NCBI GenBank assembly: GCA_963989385.1 | Contig: OZ022503.1 | Span: 55,922,858-55,986,857, forward strand | Source of the DNA: Ctena decussata | Lineage: Eukaryota; Mollusca; Bivalvia; Lucinida; Lucinidae | Reading direction: 5' to 3' | DNA length: 64,000 nucleotides | Shown: one piece after another, positions 23,001-38,000 of the stretch | Layout of the letters: each line of letters starts with the position of its first letter | Position numbering within the stretch: the stretch's first letter is position 1 | The notes under the pieces: generated by a model | What the model saw: only the letters and a program-made list of their open reading frames with translations | Told to the model about the DNA's origin: nothing | Database searches by the model: none | Position numbers and translations under genes: made by a program

Positions 23001-26000
23001 AAACAATCCCAAAAATCTGTATCTGTCTTGTAAGATGGATCTAGATTTTTGTGATAGTTTTGGAAGGGCAAAAACCTTCATCTTTTAGCTGAATAAATAC
23101 AGTGTACACTCAGAACAGCCTTTGCACTTTCAAAGAATGAGCAAAGTCTTTGCATTTATCATGAATGGGAATGCCTTCAAGGGAAGCAACTCTTCCATTT
23201 TCATTTCTGCCTCCCTTCTAAATGGGGATCAACTCTTAAGCAAAGAATTTGCTCCCCACAGGAACAATGTCTTCCCTTTGAGAGTAAACCTAATTTTGAA
23301 AGTGCTCTGTCATCCAGGAAAGCAAACAGGAAGATATGAAACTTATTTTCCATCGTAAAAATTGCAGAAAAACATCCTAACTGGATCCCAGATTGTTACT
23401 GCAAACTGGGATGAGTAATCTGCTTGGATAAGCAGGGTGAAGAGTCCTCACTGTATGTAAAAGCCATATGGTACCTTCCCTGCCATGCCGCTGAAACCTG
23501 GTAGCTTTGTGGCTTTATTGCTGCTGGCCTGCTAAGCTAGCAGTCCTGATTTGAATTCATCTGGAGGCAGAATTCTTTTCAACTGTTGGGTTCCATTGCA
23601 TATAGCCTGTTTTGCCCCACCTTATATGGCCTTTATGAACTTCCGTAAAACTCTCAAATAATGGCCATTTCCTGCTGTGTATATAAAACATGCAATTTTG
23701 ATTTCTTTCAAAAATGTTATTTCAGATTTCAGAGTTAATAGGAAGTGACTGTTATCGAATACATATTTAAAATGTTACTATAACATAAAAGTAAAGTATT
23801 TCTGACTCACAATAGAAGTGTTTTTATATCTCCGTGAACCCTGATAGGCCATTGTAATGGCATGGTCAGCCATTGTTTTTGCCACACTACAACTACTGTA
23901 TTATTTTGGCCGTAAGACTAGGTTTTTTCTCAAAATTGGCAAATACATGTATGTAAATCAATCATGTGTAAATTAGCTATTGGATGTTCCAAAACAATTC
24001 AAGAAATCTTGATCCACCTTGTAAGACAGAACTATATTTCTGAGATTGTTTTGAAAGGGAAAAACCTCTGTCTCATATGGGAGCAAATTCTTATCATTTA
24101 AATTAACCCCCACTGAGAAAGGATATACATAACATGGCAACAAGTTCTTGTTCTGCTGGAGTGCCTTCCTTTTGGAAAGGGAGGTAATAACATGTACTTT
24201 CCGCTTTGAGGCATACCGCAATTATTGTTATTAGGGTTTTCCCTTCCACAACCATCCCAAAAATCTAGATCCATCTTATGAGACCAATCTAGATTTTGGG
24301 GATAGTTTTAGAAGGTAAAAACCATTCTTACAGCAGGATTTCATGAGACTGATTTCGATATATGTGGTCATTCTAGAGAGGGAAGCCCTGTTTTATAGCC
24401 AATTAAATATGAGCCGCGACATGAGAAAACCAACAATGTGGTCGTGCCCTCAGCGCAGACTCAGATCAGCCTGGGCATTTGCCCATTCTGATCAGACTCT
24501 TTGCTAAGGGCTTAAAGGGTAGCCAAGGGACTAAGCTACCTTCATGCGGACAGTGAAGACTCTGATCAGACTGGGCTGATTCCCAGGCTGATCTGAGTTT
24601 GCGCTGGGCGCACAACCACTTTCTTGGTTTTCTCGCGTCGCGGCTCATATGGTATCCATATATCTTGCAGTTCAAACTTACTTTCTGTTGTGGAGTTAAA
24701 GCTAACATCCTTCCGATGAATACACGGTGTGAGAGCAGTTCCAGCCAGGCATAGCAGAACGCTGGGGCTTTGGCTGGTCGTAAGATGTGGAATGTGTTGC
24801 TGTACAAGAAAAAAACAACTTGGTGAAAATTATGGTAACAAGATCCGTCATCAGACAGGATAGCTCAATTGAACTCCAGCTAACCCATCACATATGCAAG
24901 AATTCCGCTGAATGCGATGTTTTGCCTGTCTGCACATTGCAACACAGCAAAGCTTATCTAGAAAGCTCAATGCAAAGCTTACACAGAAGATGACACCAGA
25001 AAAGTAATACCTATGTCTCTCTATTCTGGTAGTTGCAGGCGAGACAGAAACTTTAATGCAAACCTCAAAATGCAGTCTATGGGATATGTGATAACAACAG
25101 CTCTTCTTGTAGTTTGTACATGGGAGTAGAAAAAATTCTCCATTTTTTTACAGATTCTTTACAGCAGTTTACAATAACTGCAAATACAACTGTAACATTA
25201 CCATTTGAATACTGAAAATCTATAATCAACTTAACTACATGCTACAGTCATCAAAAATTGTACCAAGTAGTTTTACGAATCAAGTGTCAAAAAACTGCTG
25301 ACAGAACAGCAACAGCCCAAAACCTGTGTTTGCAAAAATGAAATTTTTGTAAGATACTAAGGCCTTAATCAATGCAAAAGGCCATTCTAATGCACTTACA
25401 AATGCAACGCCATGTCTAACTGGATAACGTCAAAAATTTATGATAGTGTATCCTATGATGTATTATCGGATACCCAACTAACTCATTTTCAAGATTTTTT
25501 TTCCTGACCATGGTAACCCTGGGTTCTGATGCAAGGTCTTACCAAAAAGCAGTGAGCACTTGAAAGTTGATGTTCTCGAGGATATGTTCAGGAGCGTTGA
25601 GTTCTATAAATAGCATGATGAAGATACGATGGTATGGCAGCTGCTGGAATTCTGTCTGTCTCACTTCGTGGTCTTGTAGCAGAACACCAGCCACTATACC
25701 TAGCACCTACAGGAAAATGAGAGACAACTCTGCATTATTTCCCTCATCTAATATAAATACATTTTGAAAAGGGAGATAACTGCTGTTGGAAGAGGATTTA
25801 AGTTTTTCAAGGAGGAAACCAATACTTGCAAGGTAAGTAAATATTTGGCAAAGGACACAACAAATACCATAAAACTCTAAAAACTAGGACAGACAGGTCA
25901 GAACAGGGTCCACACTGATCAGACTGCTCCATTAATCAGACTGCTCCTAATGGAGCAGTCTGATCAGGGTTTACAGTTTGCCATTCCACCTGCATCTTTT

Positions 26001-29000
26001 GGGCATATTACCGCATTATAAAATCAATCCGTTTCATTTTGGTAATTATTTTGGGGGTCCCAATTTTCAGAATTTTTATGGTAAGGTTGAAATTTATATG
26101 TTGCAATGGAAGCATTTTAGGCAAGGGAAGTAAAAAATTTGCAAGGGACACAATTTTAAATACTTTGCAAAGGCACGCAATATATGCAAGAGAAGTAAAA
26201 AGATTGCAATGGGAGACATTTCTGAATACTTTGCAAAGGCAGGCAATACATGCAAAGGTCACAATATATGTTTTCATTGAGAAACAAGAAATATTACCCC
26301 TAAATTATCCGTTACCCATTTATCTGGAGCACTGACTATACCTTATTGAGTAAGTTGATCTTTGTCACGGCGTTCGCAGTATCTCCTGAGTGTTTCACAA
26401 GCAGGGCAATGATCCTAACGAAGGCATCCAGAGTATGAAAGCACTTTGCCCTAGTTAATGTCTGGCTGGTGTGGGTGTGAGCCTGCTCTCCGAGGGCCCG
26501 ATAACACAGATCTACACACATCTCTGTGCAGAGGCGGAAGAATCTGGTGATCAGGTCATCAGTCTTTAGTATACCCTGTTGATGCATCTGGAATACAGAA
26601 GTACAAATAAGGGGATGCTTTGAGGACAACTAGCTAGCATGGCGTGAAATGGGACCTTAAGCCATGTGTGTACTTAAAATGAGCTGGGACACAACAAAAT
26701 CAACAAAGTGGCATGTGCAGCAAGCGAAGATTAAAAAAATCTGCCTGGGCAGCCATCAGTCTGATCAGAGTCTTTGCTGTGCCCTTAAAGAGTAGCTAAG
26801 GGTCTAAGCTACCTCCATGCTGACAGCGAAGGGGCAGATCTGACTGGGCAGATGTCCAGGCTGATCTGAGTCTTTGCTGGGGGGTACATGCCACTTTATT
26901 AATTTTGTTGTTTTAATATACTTAAATCAGCCTACACATACTTAAAATGGCTAAAATACTTAAATCAGCCTACACAGCTGCACAAACTGAACCAGTTTAT
27001 TTTTTATATTTTCTATGACTAATATACTATGCATGAGAAAAGGGCAGACTCTGTTCATATTACACAGATGTGCAGGCTGATCTGAGTCTTCCCTGTTCAC
27101 ACATGCCATAAAAATCCTTTTTATGTGACGACAATCAATTATGAGGTGTTCATTAAAACATATGTTGACACCCCTAATTAGAATCAACTCATTCAATGAA
27201 GTGACCCTAATGAAGGGTCACAGTGTATGTTTTTGATACTAAGTAAGAAAGAAGGTCAAAACTATCTAGTATGGTGCTTTAGACTTTATTTAATGATAAA
27301 AGCATTTTGGGTTAGAACCCTTTTTCAAGATACCAAGATACAAAGTCAAACACAATATACTGTTTTCGCAAATCTCAGTCATGTTATCATGGTTATAAAT
27401 ACATGTAGTATGTTAGAGTAAAACATTACCTCACCAAGTCACACATTAAAGAGAGTATATGGTACCACTGTGTGCATGAACACTTAAAGCGCTATGGAAA
27501 GAAACTTTTGAACTTGCAGTGAGTCAGTGAAATGGGATTTATGGAAAGGCTATTTCATGCCAAAATCTGAACTTGCAAACAGCATAGATCCAGATAAGGC
27601 GGCTCATTATGAGCCGCCTCATCTGGATCTATCTGTTTCCAAATTCAACTATTTTCATTTCTGGATCTTTTAGTATTAAATGAATCCTTTTGCTTTGCAA
27701 GCAACTCCTTGCTGTTCATACTTCACAAATGTCCAGAAAAAAAAAATTCATGTACAATGTAATTTACCAATTGCACAAAATCCGAGAAGGCTTTGGTACT
27801 GTCTCTCCCATTCTTCGGTGAATGATACAAGTTGACCCACTCCCTCAGGAGATACTCAGTCTTCTCATGTAGCCCTGGGGGATCATCCGTCTCCCTGGCC
27901 TGAGATATCCCAGACTGCATCATGGATGTGGGGCCACCCCCTATCCTGTCCCCTACAGCAAACTCCCCTCCGGATTGTCTGATGCTCTCCAGCAGGTTTG
28001 TTAGCCTGAAAACAATATGACCTTAGCTCCAGTAAATAGAAGATCTTACATGAGTGCTCATGTATTACTGAATTTATTAAACAAGTTGGGGAAAAAGATA
28101 AGATGCGAGGCTATGCCGAGCATCTTATCAGTTTTCTCTCACGAGTTTAATAAATTCAATAATACAGGTGCACGAATGCAAGATTCTATTTATCATATGA
28201 CATTAAAATCGCATTTTATTAGCGAATTTTGGACTTAAGGTGAGGTGGGAGTAATTCAGCGCTGTGCAGCAGTTTCTGTCACTACGTTACGTAATGACGT
28301 CGAACGTTCCGTTTGATAAAAACAAGATGGCGTCAACATTAGCCGCTTCTGTGATCACTTCGTGGTCTGCTCACAAAATGCAAGGAGGCTGAGCGCTGGG
28401 CAAAATTTAAAGGAAGTAGAAACTGCCGTAGAGGAGAAACTGAAAAAAAGATAGTTAGTTTACCGTGCGGAAGACCACTTGTGGGATAGCTGACAGTTTC
28501 TTAACAGTCTATTAGACGGAGTTCGCAGCTACTGAATAGCAATAATCTTATTACAAATTTCATATGACTAGAAAAGGAAATAGAAAGTGCCGTAGAGAAG
28601 AAGCTGAAAAAAATATAACTAGTTTTCCGTGGGGAGAAAACTGTTCTCTGACAGTTTCTCGTCAGTTTGTTAGACGGAGTTCGCAGCTGTTGAGTTGTAA
28701 TAACAAAGCCTCGTGAAATTGAATCCAGAATCGTATAATGGTTAGTCATATCACTGTCTACACTTCCACCAGATACTTGACAGTTAACATGGTAACAGCC
28801 ATAGACAGTCGTTATCATACCACCCACACTTAAAATGCTAATCAGCAAAAGCTATGCCGAATTTCAGTTATATCAAACATTCTTAGACTGTCCATAGCAT
28901 TTGAACAACGCCAGGCAGCTTTAACAACGTCGACGCAATGTCGTCAGAATTTTTTATCGACGTCAATACGATAATTCAACATCTGTTCTGTCAATAAGCT

Positions 29001-32000
29001 AAAAACAGTGTGGAGTTTCTTTTTCCTTGCCTTTCTGTCACTTTCTGTTTTTCATTTCTTATTTCTGTTTCAAGTGTATATCAAAGTATCTCCTGGACGC
29101 TAAAGTGAATCAAAGCTGCCTATCATTTTTATAGAGAGAGAGAGAGAGAGAGAGAGCGAGAGTCAACGAAGTCCAGTCGTTGGACCGCTAGGTTACCGTG
29201 CAAAATATTATAGCCTCTTTCTTGGGTCGGGTCAGGAACTGGAAAACTTGACTCGCTTACACTGTACAAAAGCCAAGTGGACAAGGGAATTGTTAAGATG
29301 TCATAACACGTGGAAGCCCGCCCCAACTTGGGTGCCTGTCAGCTGTATGGGAGAGCATAATGGGAATGTTTTCGATATTTTTAAATAAAAAATACTTAGT
29401 TAAGACAGCTTATGTAGAGATTGAGAGAAACGTATTACATCTGCCCTCATCCTGCACTTTCCAGACAATGACAATCATGAGTGATGAAAGTTCCAGACAA
29501 ATTTTGCTGGTAGCCTACAAAAAGCGATAGTTGATCTGTGGCGCGAAAAGTTAAAATACAAAAATACTTAGTTAAGACAGCTTATGCAGAGATTGAGAGA
29601 AAAGTATTACATCTGCCCTCATCCTGCACTTTCCAGACAATGACAATCATGAGTGATGAAAGTTCCCGACAAATTTTGCTGGTAGCCTACAAAAAGTGAT
29701 AGTTGATATGTGGCGCGAAAAGTTAAGTAACGTTAACGTCACTACGCGCAACGTCAACATTTTAGTCTGAAGAGACGGCAAGCCGGGCATTTAATGCACT
29801 TTAACTCGAAAGTTAAGTTGGCGACCTGCTATTTTTATTGCTTTGATGTAAACTTCTATCATTGGGCCATAATGTGTTTGTTTTTTAAGAAAAAAAATGT
29901 GTTTTGTTTTCTCAGAATGAAGGTTTTTATCCAAGAGTTACGAGCAAAAAAAGTGCATTTTCCATAGAACTCCATTATAACTCGGGACGAAAAAGTGGAA
30001 AAAATGACGTTTTCGAGGTCAGATATCTTAAAAACGACATCGGCGATCCCCCTTTTTTATTACATTTACTGAAAGAGGGACTGAAAATGTACAATATAAG
30101 GAAGTATGAATAAAATCATGTGTTTTGTCAATTACTCCCACCTCACCTTAAACATCACATTTTGCCACTAGATATCGCAACATTTTTGTGGACATCAATG
30201 CATAATGTTATGACGTAATTTGCATATTTAATCCACTAGTTGACTATCCATTTAAAAGCATGGCTTTATTAAACTCTCAGATGCGACGTCATATGATAAA
30301 GAGGAATTAAAGGTTAATGGATACACACTCTACCATTTTTATTATTGCCTCTCTCTTCAACTGGGGTCAACACTTAATGGATAGAGTTTTCATCCCTATT
30401 GCTTTTTACTTCTCTTTGTAAAAGTGGTAGATCACATGGATGTGGACCAATTTACCTTTTATAATGATTTTCTTATCACTTGAACAGTTTATGGCCACTC
30501 AATGAAACAAACTTGTGGACCCTAATAACCGGGGTGGTAACAGTCTGCGATTCTAAATCCTGAAAGTCTGTCAATCAAATCCTGAATTCAGCCAAAAAAA
30601 TTTTAAATCACTATCAAATAGCTTAAAATCATATTATATCAACAGAAATTAGTCAGTTTATGCTTATTTAATGCAAAAAAATCTGATTTAAATATGTTAA
30701 AACCAAATTTCAACAATAATAGATGTGGCATTATATGAATCATGCGAGAGTTTTAAATCCTGAAATCAGGATAAATCCTGAACTTTACCACCCCTGTAAT
30801 AAGAACCACCTCAGTGAGGCACTTATGCATCAACCTAGGTTTCAGTGATGGGCCACAACATATGTCTTGGTGAACAACCTGACATACTATGTTACAATGA
30901 AGAGCTACAACCTATGTTTTCATAGAGAATCGTAAGAAAACAGGTTGCAACAAGGCTTGACCGCATGAACAGTTACCCCACTGGCAGAGTTAGAATAAGA
31001 CTTTTACATCTGTAACCCCCTGGAATATCTCAGAATATCTTGGTCCTGCTCCAAAATGATCCCTGGAATTATCATCTGATTCCATACCTAGGACTCTGAC
31101 TACATTTAACTTACCCTTCTGGAGCCTGTCTGGTCCTGGCTGCTATCAAACCAAGGGCTTCAATTGTATTCGACAAGTCAGACTGTAAAGAAACAAACAG
31201 TAAGCCTTGTGCTATTACGACATATATAGGAACAAGAAGACTATGAAGTTCCTGTATTCTTCCCCGATGGGAAAAATATCTGACAAAACAGAAAACTTTC
31301 ATTAATTTGATCATTCATAGTAAGATCCTGTAAATATCAATTTCAACTCTGGTTTTATTCTTTTGTGCATGTAGGTTTGAGTCGGATAACTTCCGACAGT
31401 GGGTAAATTCAGACATACCATTGCAAATAGTGAAAATCTAGTTGAGACGGCTCATAATGAGCCGTCTCATCAGGATTTTCACTGTTTGCCCAATTAATTT
31501 TGTTTAAATTCCAGACTGACATATAAAGGAAACAATGTCACTGTCCGAATTTACCTGTTGTCCGGATTTACCTGACTTAACCCTACTGCACTTCTAGGAA
31601 AAGAATTCTGTAGATGTGGCGTCTTGGCTGTCTTAACATTATCATAAAACAGAGCTAAACCAGAAAACTTGACACAAAGTGTGTGCCCGTGCCGCTGACA
31701 TCGGAGACCTATGTCTCACTTCTGCTAGTCACGACAAGATATTTGATAATTTAGATTTTTTTTGAGTTATTCTGAAGGGGTAAAACTCCTGTTTCAAAGC
31801 AAAATTATTATCATATGTCTATAAATTCTGGTTTGTGAATATCTCGAGCTCCGCAGAAATAACTCTCATACCTCTGAAATACTGTTATGCTTCTCGTCCA
31901 CACAGTATCTCTGCACCAGCTGCATTGCAAATGTGATAGCCATAAAGTTGAGACCATTCTCCATGAACTGGACTAGAAAGGCATCGTACTGCATCATGTT

Positions 32001-35000
32001 GACTAGGCCGGATCTGATCAGACAGTCCACAGCCTCTATGTTGTACTTGTGGTCATCACGACAATCAATCAGACATCTGTAAGTAAAGCCAAAGTTGGGG
32101 TCTTTAAATACAAATACCTTTGTAATCTGCTGTTTTGTTTACTACCACAGCAATGTCACCACATTTCTTTGGTTATAAGACAGAGATTTTTCCCTGCTGA
32201 AATAATCTCAAAAATCTAGATCTGTCTTATCAGACAGGGCCCAGTTGTTCAAAACATCATTAGCCTAACAAGCTGGTTAAGAGGTTAAGTGTTTTATAAC
32301 TTTATAATTAAATACACTAATATTTTTGTTGCAAAAATGTGAGAAGCTTTTGCAATGCAAAAGCTTCTCATATTTTTCAACAAAAAATATTGGCATATTT
32401 GAGATATAACGTTTGAAATTTTAACTTCTTGTTAACTAACGATGTCATTAGTTTTGAACAACTGGGCCCTGATCTAGATTTTTTAGATTATTTTTGAGGA
32501 GGAAAAATAACTAATAACCAAATTAATCAAGACTGATTTACATATTTGGGCTACTTTTTAAGACAGAAAGCCCTGTCTTATAGCCGAATAAATACTCTAA
32601 GGAGTATTTAAAGATTTTAGATTTTAAAGATTTTATTGACAATCTAGGGAAATTTTGTTGTCTCCATAAAAACACATGTTGTGGCAACTAGCAAAGTGGT
32701 CCTGATGAAGAATCACATGGCATGTTCATTATGGCAAGTTATTACCAAAAATTCACCCTTATTGTGAGCTCTGTAACATCTACCCAAAACGATTCCAATG
32801 AGCAGTCACAAGGATGTTTTTGTTGCGTATCGTAATTAAGCTTCTTCATATGACCAAAGTTTCTTTGTCACAGAAACTTTGACAAAGGAAGTGTGCCAAA
32901 CATTTTGCGTTCACATGGAGCAAATTATTTGTTAAAGAATAAAAGGCCATCGGCCAAGTGTCACCCGACGTTTGAAATGTGTCACAAACTGCAGCCCTTT
33001 ATTCAGTTTCAGAGTAACTATATGGCCAAAAACAGAAAATATGTGTATTACAGAACCTGGTCAGCAAATAATAACTGAAGCACAATTACTGGGCCTCTAT
33101 GAAGTTATAAGAAAGGGGCATTTAATGTGTAAAACCAGAAAATATGTGTTAACAGAACCTGGTAAGCAAATAATGATTGAAGCATAAGCAGAGACATATA
33201 CCCCAATTACTGGGCCTCTATGAGGTTATAAAATACTTGAGTTCAGAACTGGGCGTATATGTGTAAAATCAGGCTACTGAAACTTTAGGCCCTTACAGAA
33301 TGCCCAAAACATAAGACTGTATACCCAATAACAAAATAACAAGGGCCATAATCCTCCTAATATGAATCTGATGAAAAAGAACAATGCATTTATGAAAATT
33401 CAGCCCATTAATATGAATAGTTCTTGAGTTATCCCTTTACCTTTAAGTGAATGTCTATTATCTATGAAAGAGGAATAACTCTGTCACTAATAAAGTTAGC
33501 ATATCCTAACAATAATCAGAATACTCAATTTACCAAATGCTAATAGCATACCAAATTTCAGCTCTCTCGGTCAAACGGTTCAAAAGTTGGAAAAATACCA
33601 AAAACGACAAAGGGCCATAACTTTGTAAAATATAGGACAATTGAAATTCCAAAATCACATGCACATCTTCAGATCATGATGAAACATTCTGCACAATTTC
33701 AAGTCAATCTGATAAAAGATGTGACAGGAGTTGCGGGGACAAGGTCTGAGTCAGCAAGGGCCGTAACTCCATCAAAAATGGCCGAAACAAAAATAAAAAA
33801 CCACATGCACATCTTCATATCATAAGAATACAATCTGTAAAATTTCAAATCAATCCGATGAAAGACGTAGGAGGAGTTGCGGGGACAAGATTTCGGACGG
33901 ACGGAAAGACGGACGGACTGACACACGGACGGACGAGGGTCATTTCTATAGTCCCCCTCCGCCTACGTCGGGTGACAAAAATGTGGCATAGACTCTTTGT
34001 CAAATAAACTTTAGCAAGGAAATATTTGCTGCTCTGTTCACATGATAAAACATTATTCGTCAACGTTACCTGGACAAATAAACTTTCCCTGTGTGAAGAG
34101 CCATCAATGACAATTTCTTTGTTAAAAATACTCTGTTCAAAATTAATCGGATTTGATTATGAGCGGATTTGATTATAATTATTATTTCTGTGTTCATCTC
34201 CATAGCTAGTTTCTTTGATACATATTCTATGGCAAATTTTTTGTTCACACTGACAAATTTTGTTTGTCATAGAAACTTTACCATATAAATTTGGCATTTA
34301 AAATCTGGCATATTTTTTCATTCACATGAGCACGTTTTTCTGTGACAAACCTTCTTTGTTACAGAAACTCTGTCCGTGTGAATGAGGCTTTATCCATGAA
34401 AGACCACCATATCTGGAACTCAGAATTTAGTATTTGATAGAACAAGAGTCAACTTTACCTAGTAACTTGTCTGTTCGTCCACTGCAGTCCGAAAGCTCTG
34501 GGATCCTGAAAGCCTTTTAGGACAAGGAGGTGACATTCTCTGAATCTGATCATCATTTCATGCTCTGTTGTCATACCGGTGTAGTTACCTAGGAGACCTT
34601 CAACACTCTAAGAATGGAAAGAAAATATAACATAACTTTTCTTTTCTGACAGTTAAATTCCACACTCTCCTATCTGTGCACTGTCACACACAAACTACAA
34701 CAACCAGAAAATCTACTGATACAGGAACTTGAAAAATAATACCAATGTCTCACTTGTGTTAGGTGGGACAAACAGTTGTTTGGCTCTTGGCACAAACAGC
34801 AATGCTAAGGACCTCTGACGGTTGTAATGTTATTTGCCTATAAAATTAGTCAAAATTAAATTTTTGAAATACCCAAGAATTTCTCTTGAAATTTGTTGCT
34901 CTCAACTTCTCTAACTGGCTATGAATTATATCTCAATACTCAATTGTTTTTGTGAAAAATGTGAGAAGCTTTTGCATTGCAAAAGCTTCTCACATATTGT

Positions 35001-38000
35001 CAACAAAAAATGTCAGCGTATTTGGCTATAAAGTTGCAAAACTCATAACGAGTTGACCGCTTAACGAGCTCATTAGGCTAATGATGCTTTGAATACAGTG
35101 ACAGAAATGCATATACATCGAACGAACAATGAAGATCAAGATCAAACATCTCCTTGGAAACAGTCTGACCAGGGTCTGAACTGTTTGCCATTCCATCTGC
35201 ATCTTTTTAGAAGCATAACTGCAAAGTAAAACCAAATTTTTAATCTTTTAGGAGAACTATGGTACCTATTTCAGCTGTTCCAATTTTAAGGTAGACGAAT
35301 ACTGAATAGAAATATTGGCGGGGCATTCAAACCATTATACCGTCTAAATAACCCAAAGAGCTATAAAACATTTGGGTAAGAAAAAAACAATTTTCACCGT
35401 TTTGTTCTCCTAAAAAACAATATTTTGTATTTCTACATACTTTTTTCCCACATTTTCCATTAAAATTCATATCTCTAGCACATGAATGCACTTTCATTTC
35501 AGCAAATCATATAATCTGTAATATAGGATATTTGAAACAAACTGATGACAAAAAATTGCAGTTTTCTTGTTAATAAGTATATTTTTACATTCTTTGAAAA
35601 AATGCAAGAAAATTGAATTTCATGAAAAACGTCATGAAAAATATCATCAATCGATGGGGCATGCTTATGCATATTATTTTAGTAAAACTTACATCGTATG
35701 TTAAAGAAAAAAACAAAAAAAAAAAACATTTCACCGTTTTGTTTCCTAGAAAAACAATGTTTAAGTTCAAAATATCCCCAAAACAGACTGCCCAAATTCT
35801 GCACCTGCTGCAAGCACAGCCGGTCCTTGCCCTATTATTTATTTTCCTGTTATTCGGTTCTACCACAGAGTAATGTCGACAAAAATGCTTAGATGGAATG
35901 GAAACTGTGAAGATCTTGATTCTGGTTTCTAAGGAACAGTCTGATCTCAGTTTCCACTGTTTGTACAGACCTATGTGCCCGAAAACTTAAGATCTTTACG
36001 GTAGACATTGTAAGTGTATATTATAACTGTATATACTCCACAGTTAGTCGATTTGATGATGAACAATAACTCTGTTTGTTTTTTAAACAAGCAAGAACAG
36101 AGTTCTTCCGGGATCGTCCACCTTAAGAATTTTCACAGTCATCCAGAGGCTAGAGAAGATTCAAGAACCTGGCAAAAAATTATCCCTTGACCTCTGGATT
36201 AGTCCAGAGCATTATCCCCTTGGTAAACAAGACTGGAGTGGTGACTAGCCAATACCTTTTGCAACAAAGCAATCGCTGTTTGGATATCTCGGGAGTTTCT
36301 CGCATGTAGGACCGTCTCCAGGAGGTTGGTCATCTGAGCGTAGAGTGGATTGGTGGCCGGGACTCCCATCACATGCTGCAGGTGTTGCTCAATGTCTCGT
36401 GCCATCTTATCATAGATCTGCATAATCTCCTCAGATGTTGGGTAAGACTGGAAGATATAAATTTACATGCCAGAAAATTTTGTCAGAAACTCCCGATATC
36501 TCGAACACTGATATCTCAAAGTATCTTCTTATATCAAAGAATATATTGTGTATTTCTTATTTAAATTTCAACTCCTGTTATCTCAAACTACTGATATCTC
36601 AAAGTAAATTTTCTGGTGCCAGCAAATTTCCTTTGAGATATCAGTGGTTTGGGCAAAGTTTGACTTAGAGATATCGAGTGTTGACTGTATAATGTATGGT
36701 TGGTTGGTTGGTTGATTTGATGCTTAACGTCCACGGTAAACAGCTATGGTCATGTCGGGACGGTCAGTTAACCTAACCACACTATTCCTGGGCAGGCTTA
36801 GACCTCCTAAGCGGTTAACCAGTACTAAGTGCACATACTTTCGCCAGTAACTGACAACTGCCCTTCTTGAATCAGCGGAAGGAGAAACGAACGTATGTGG
36901 CCAGACCGGGATTCGAACCCAGGACCTCTGACTTACGAGTCAGGTGCCCTACCGATTGCGCTACCCGGCCCGGCGTATAATGTAAGGTGCATAAATACAT
37001 GTAATGGGACTTCCAAATAGAGCTAATTTTCTATTTGGGACAAATGGAAAAATAATCATTTTAGGTGTCCCAATAATAAAGCACATTACTGTTCATGATT
37101 TTCGAGATCTATGTAAATGTGCGAAGAAATTACCCAGATATAAAGTCATAGCCATGTCTACTTGCATACCTTAATCTTCTGTAAGAATATGAACCGCAAT
37201 ACGACAAAACCAACTAAGTGGCATGTGTGCCCAGCAAGGACTCAGATCAGCCTGGACATCCGCTCAGTCTGATCAGGGTCTCCACTGCTGGCATGAAGGT
37301 AGCTGAGACCCTTAGCTACCCTTTAAGTGTGCAGAGAAGACTCTCATCAGACTGGGCAGATGCTCAGGCTGATCTGAGTCTTCGCGTGGGGCACATGCCA
37401 CTTTGTTGGTTTTGTCACGCAGCAGCTCATATAATGATGGGCTATTCCATCTTCATGAGTTCACAGGCACCTTTGAATGCTTATTTAGGTGTCTGAGAAA
37501 ACCACAAGGCTTTTCAGTTATTTTTTTTTCAAAGGGTGACAACTTCTGTGACTTCCTTTGTGCTTTCCTGTGCAACACAACCCTTCCAAAATGGGATCTA
37601 CTCTTAAAGGTAAGAATTTGCTCCCACAGGAGCAAATTCTTTCCTTAAAGAGTTGAACCCTATTGCATATGGAGGCAAAAATGATAATAGCAGAGTTGCT
37701 TCCCTTAAAAATGTACCCATTCACCTTATAACTGTAGGCTATTGACCAACAACAGTGGTCGGATCATGAGCTGCTTGGACATTTGTGGTAATTGTATTCA
37801 TGTTGGCTGGGACAAAAAAAAAACTTGCTATTTTGCAATTTCTGACATATTCCCCAGTATTGAAGCCTTAGGACTTTCACTTTTTCTTATCATTCCTGAA
37901 TAAAAGCAGCATCTTTGTGGGGGTGTAAGCTGATGCAATTAAGACTTACTACAATAAACATTAACACTCACAAACCATTAACATTTGTTCAACTATGGTA

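Noticed and set aside
35585..35892. Three overlapping frames of 64-93 codons
   Set aside because: Lys/Phe-rich composition from A/T runs in a repeat; opposite-strand overlap and no homology.
36903..36974. Possible tRNA gene on the minus strand with a TCGTAA anticodon loop
   Set aside because: It is the head of a SINE with target duplication and a sister copy at 46332-46612; the anticodon loop is one base short.
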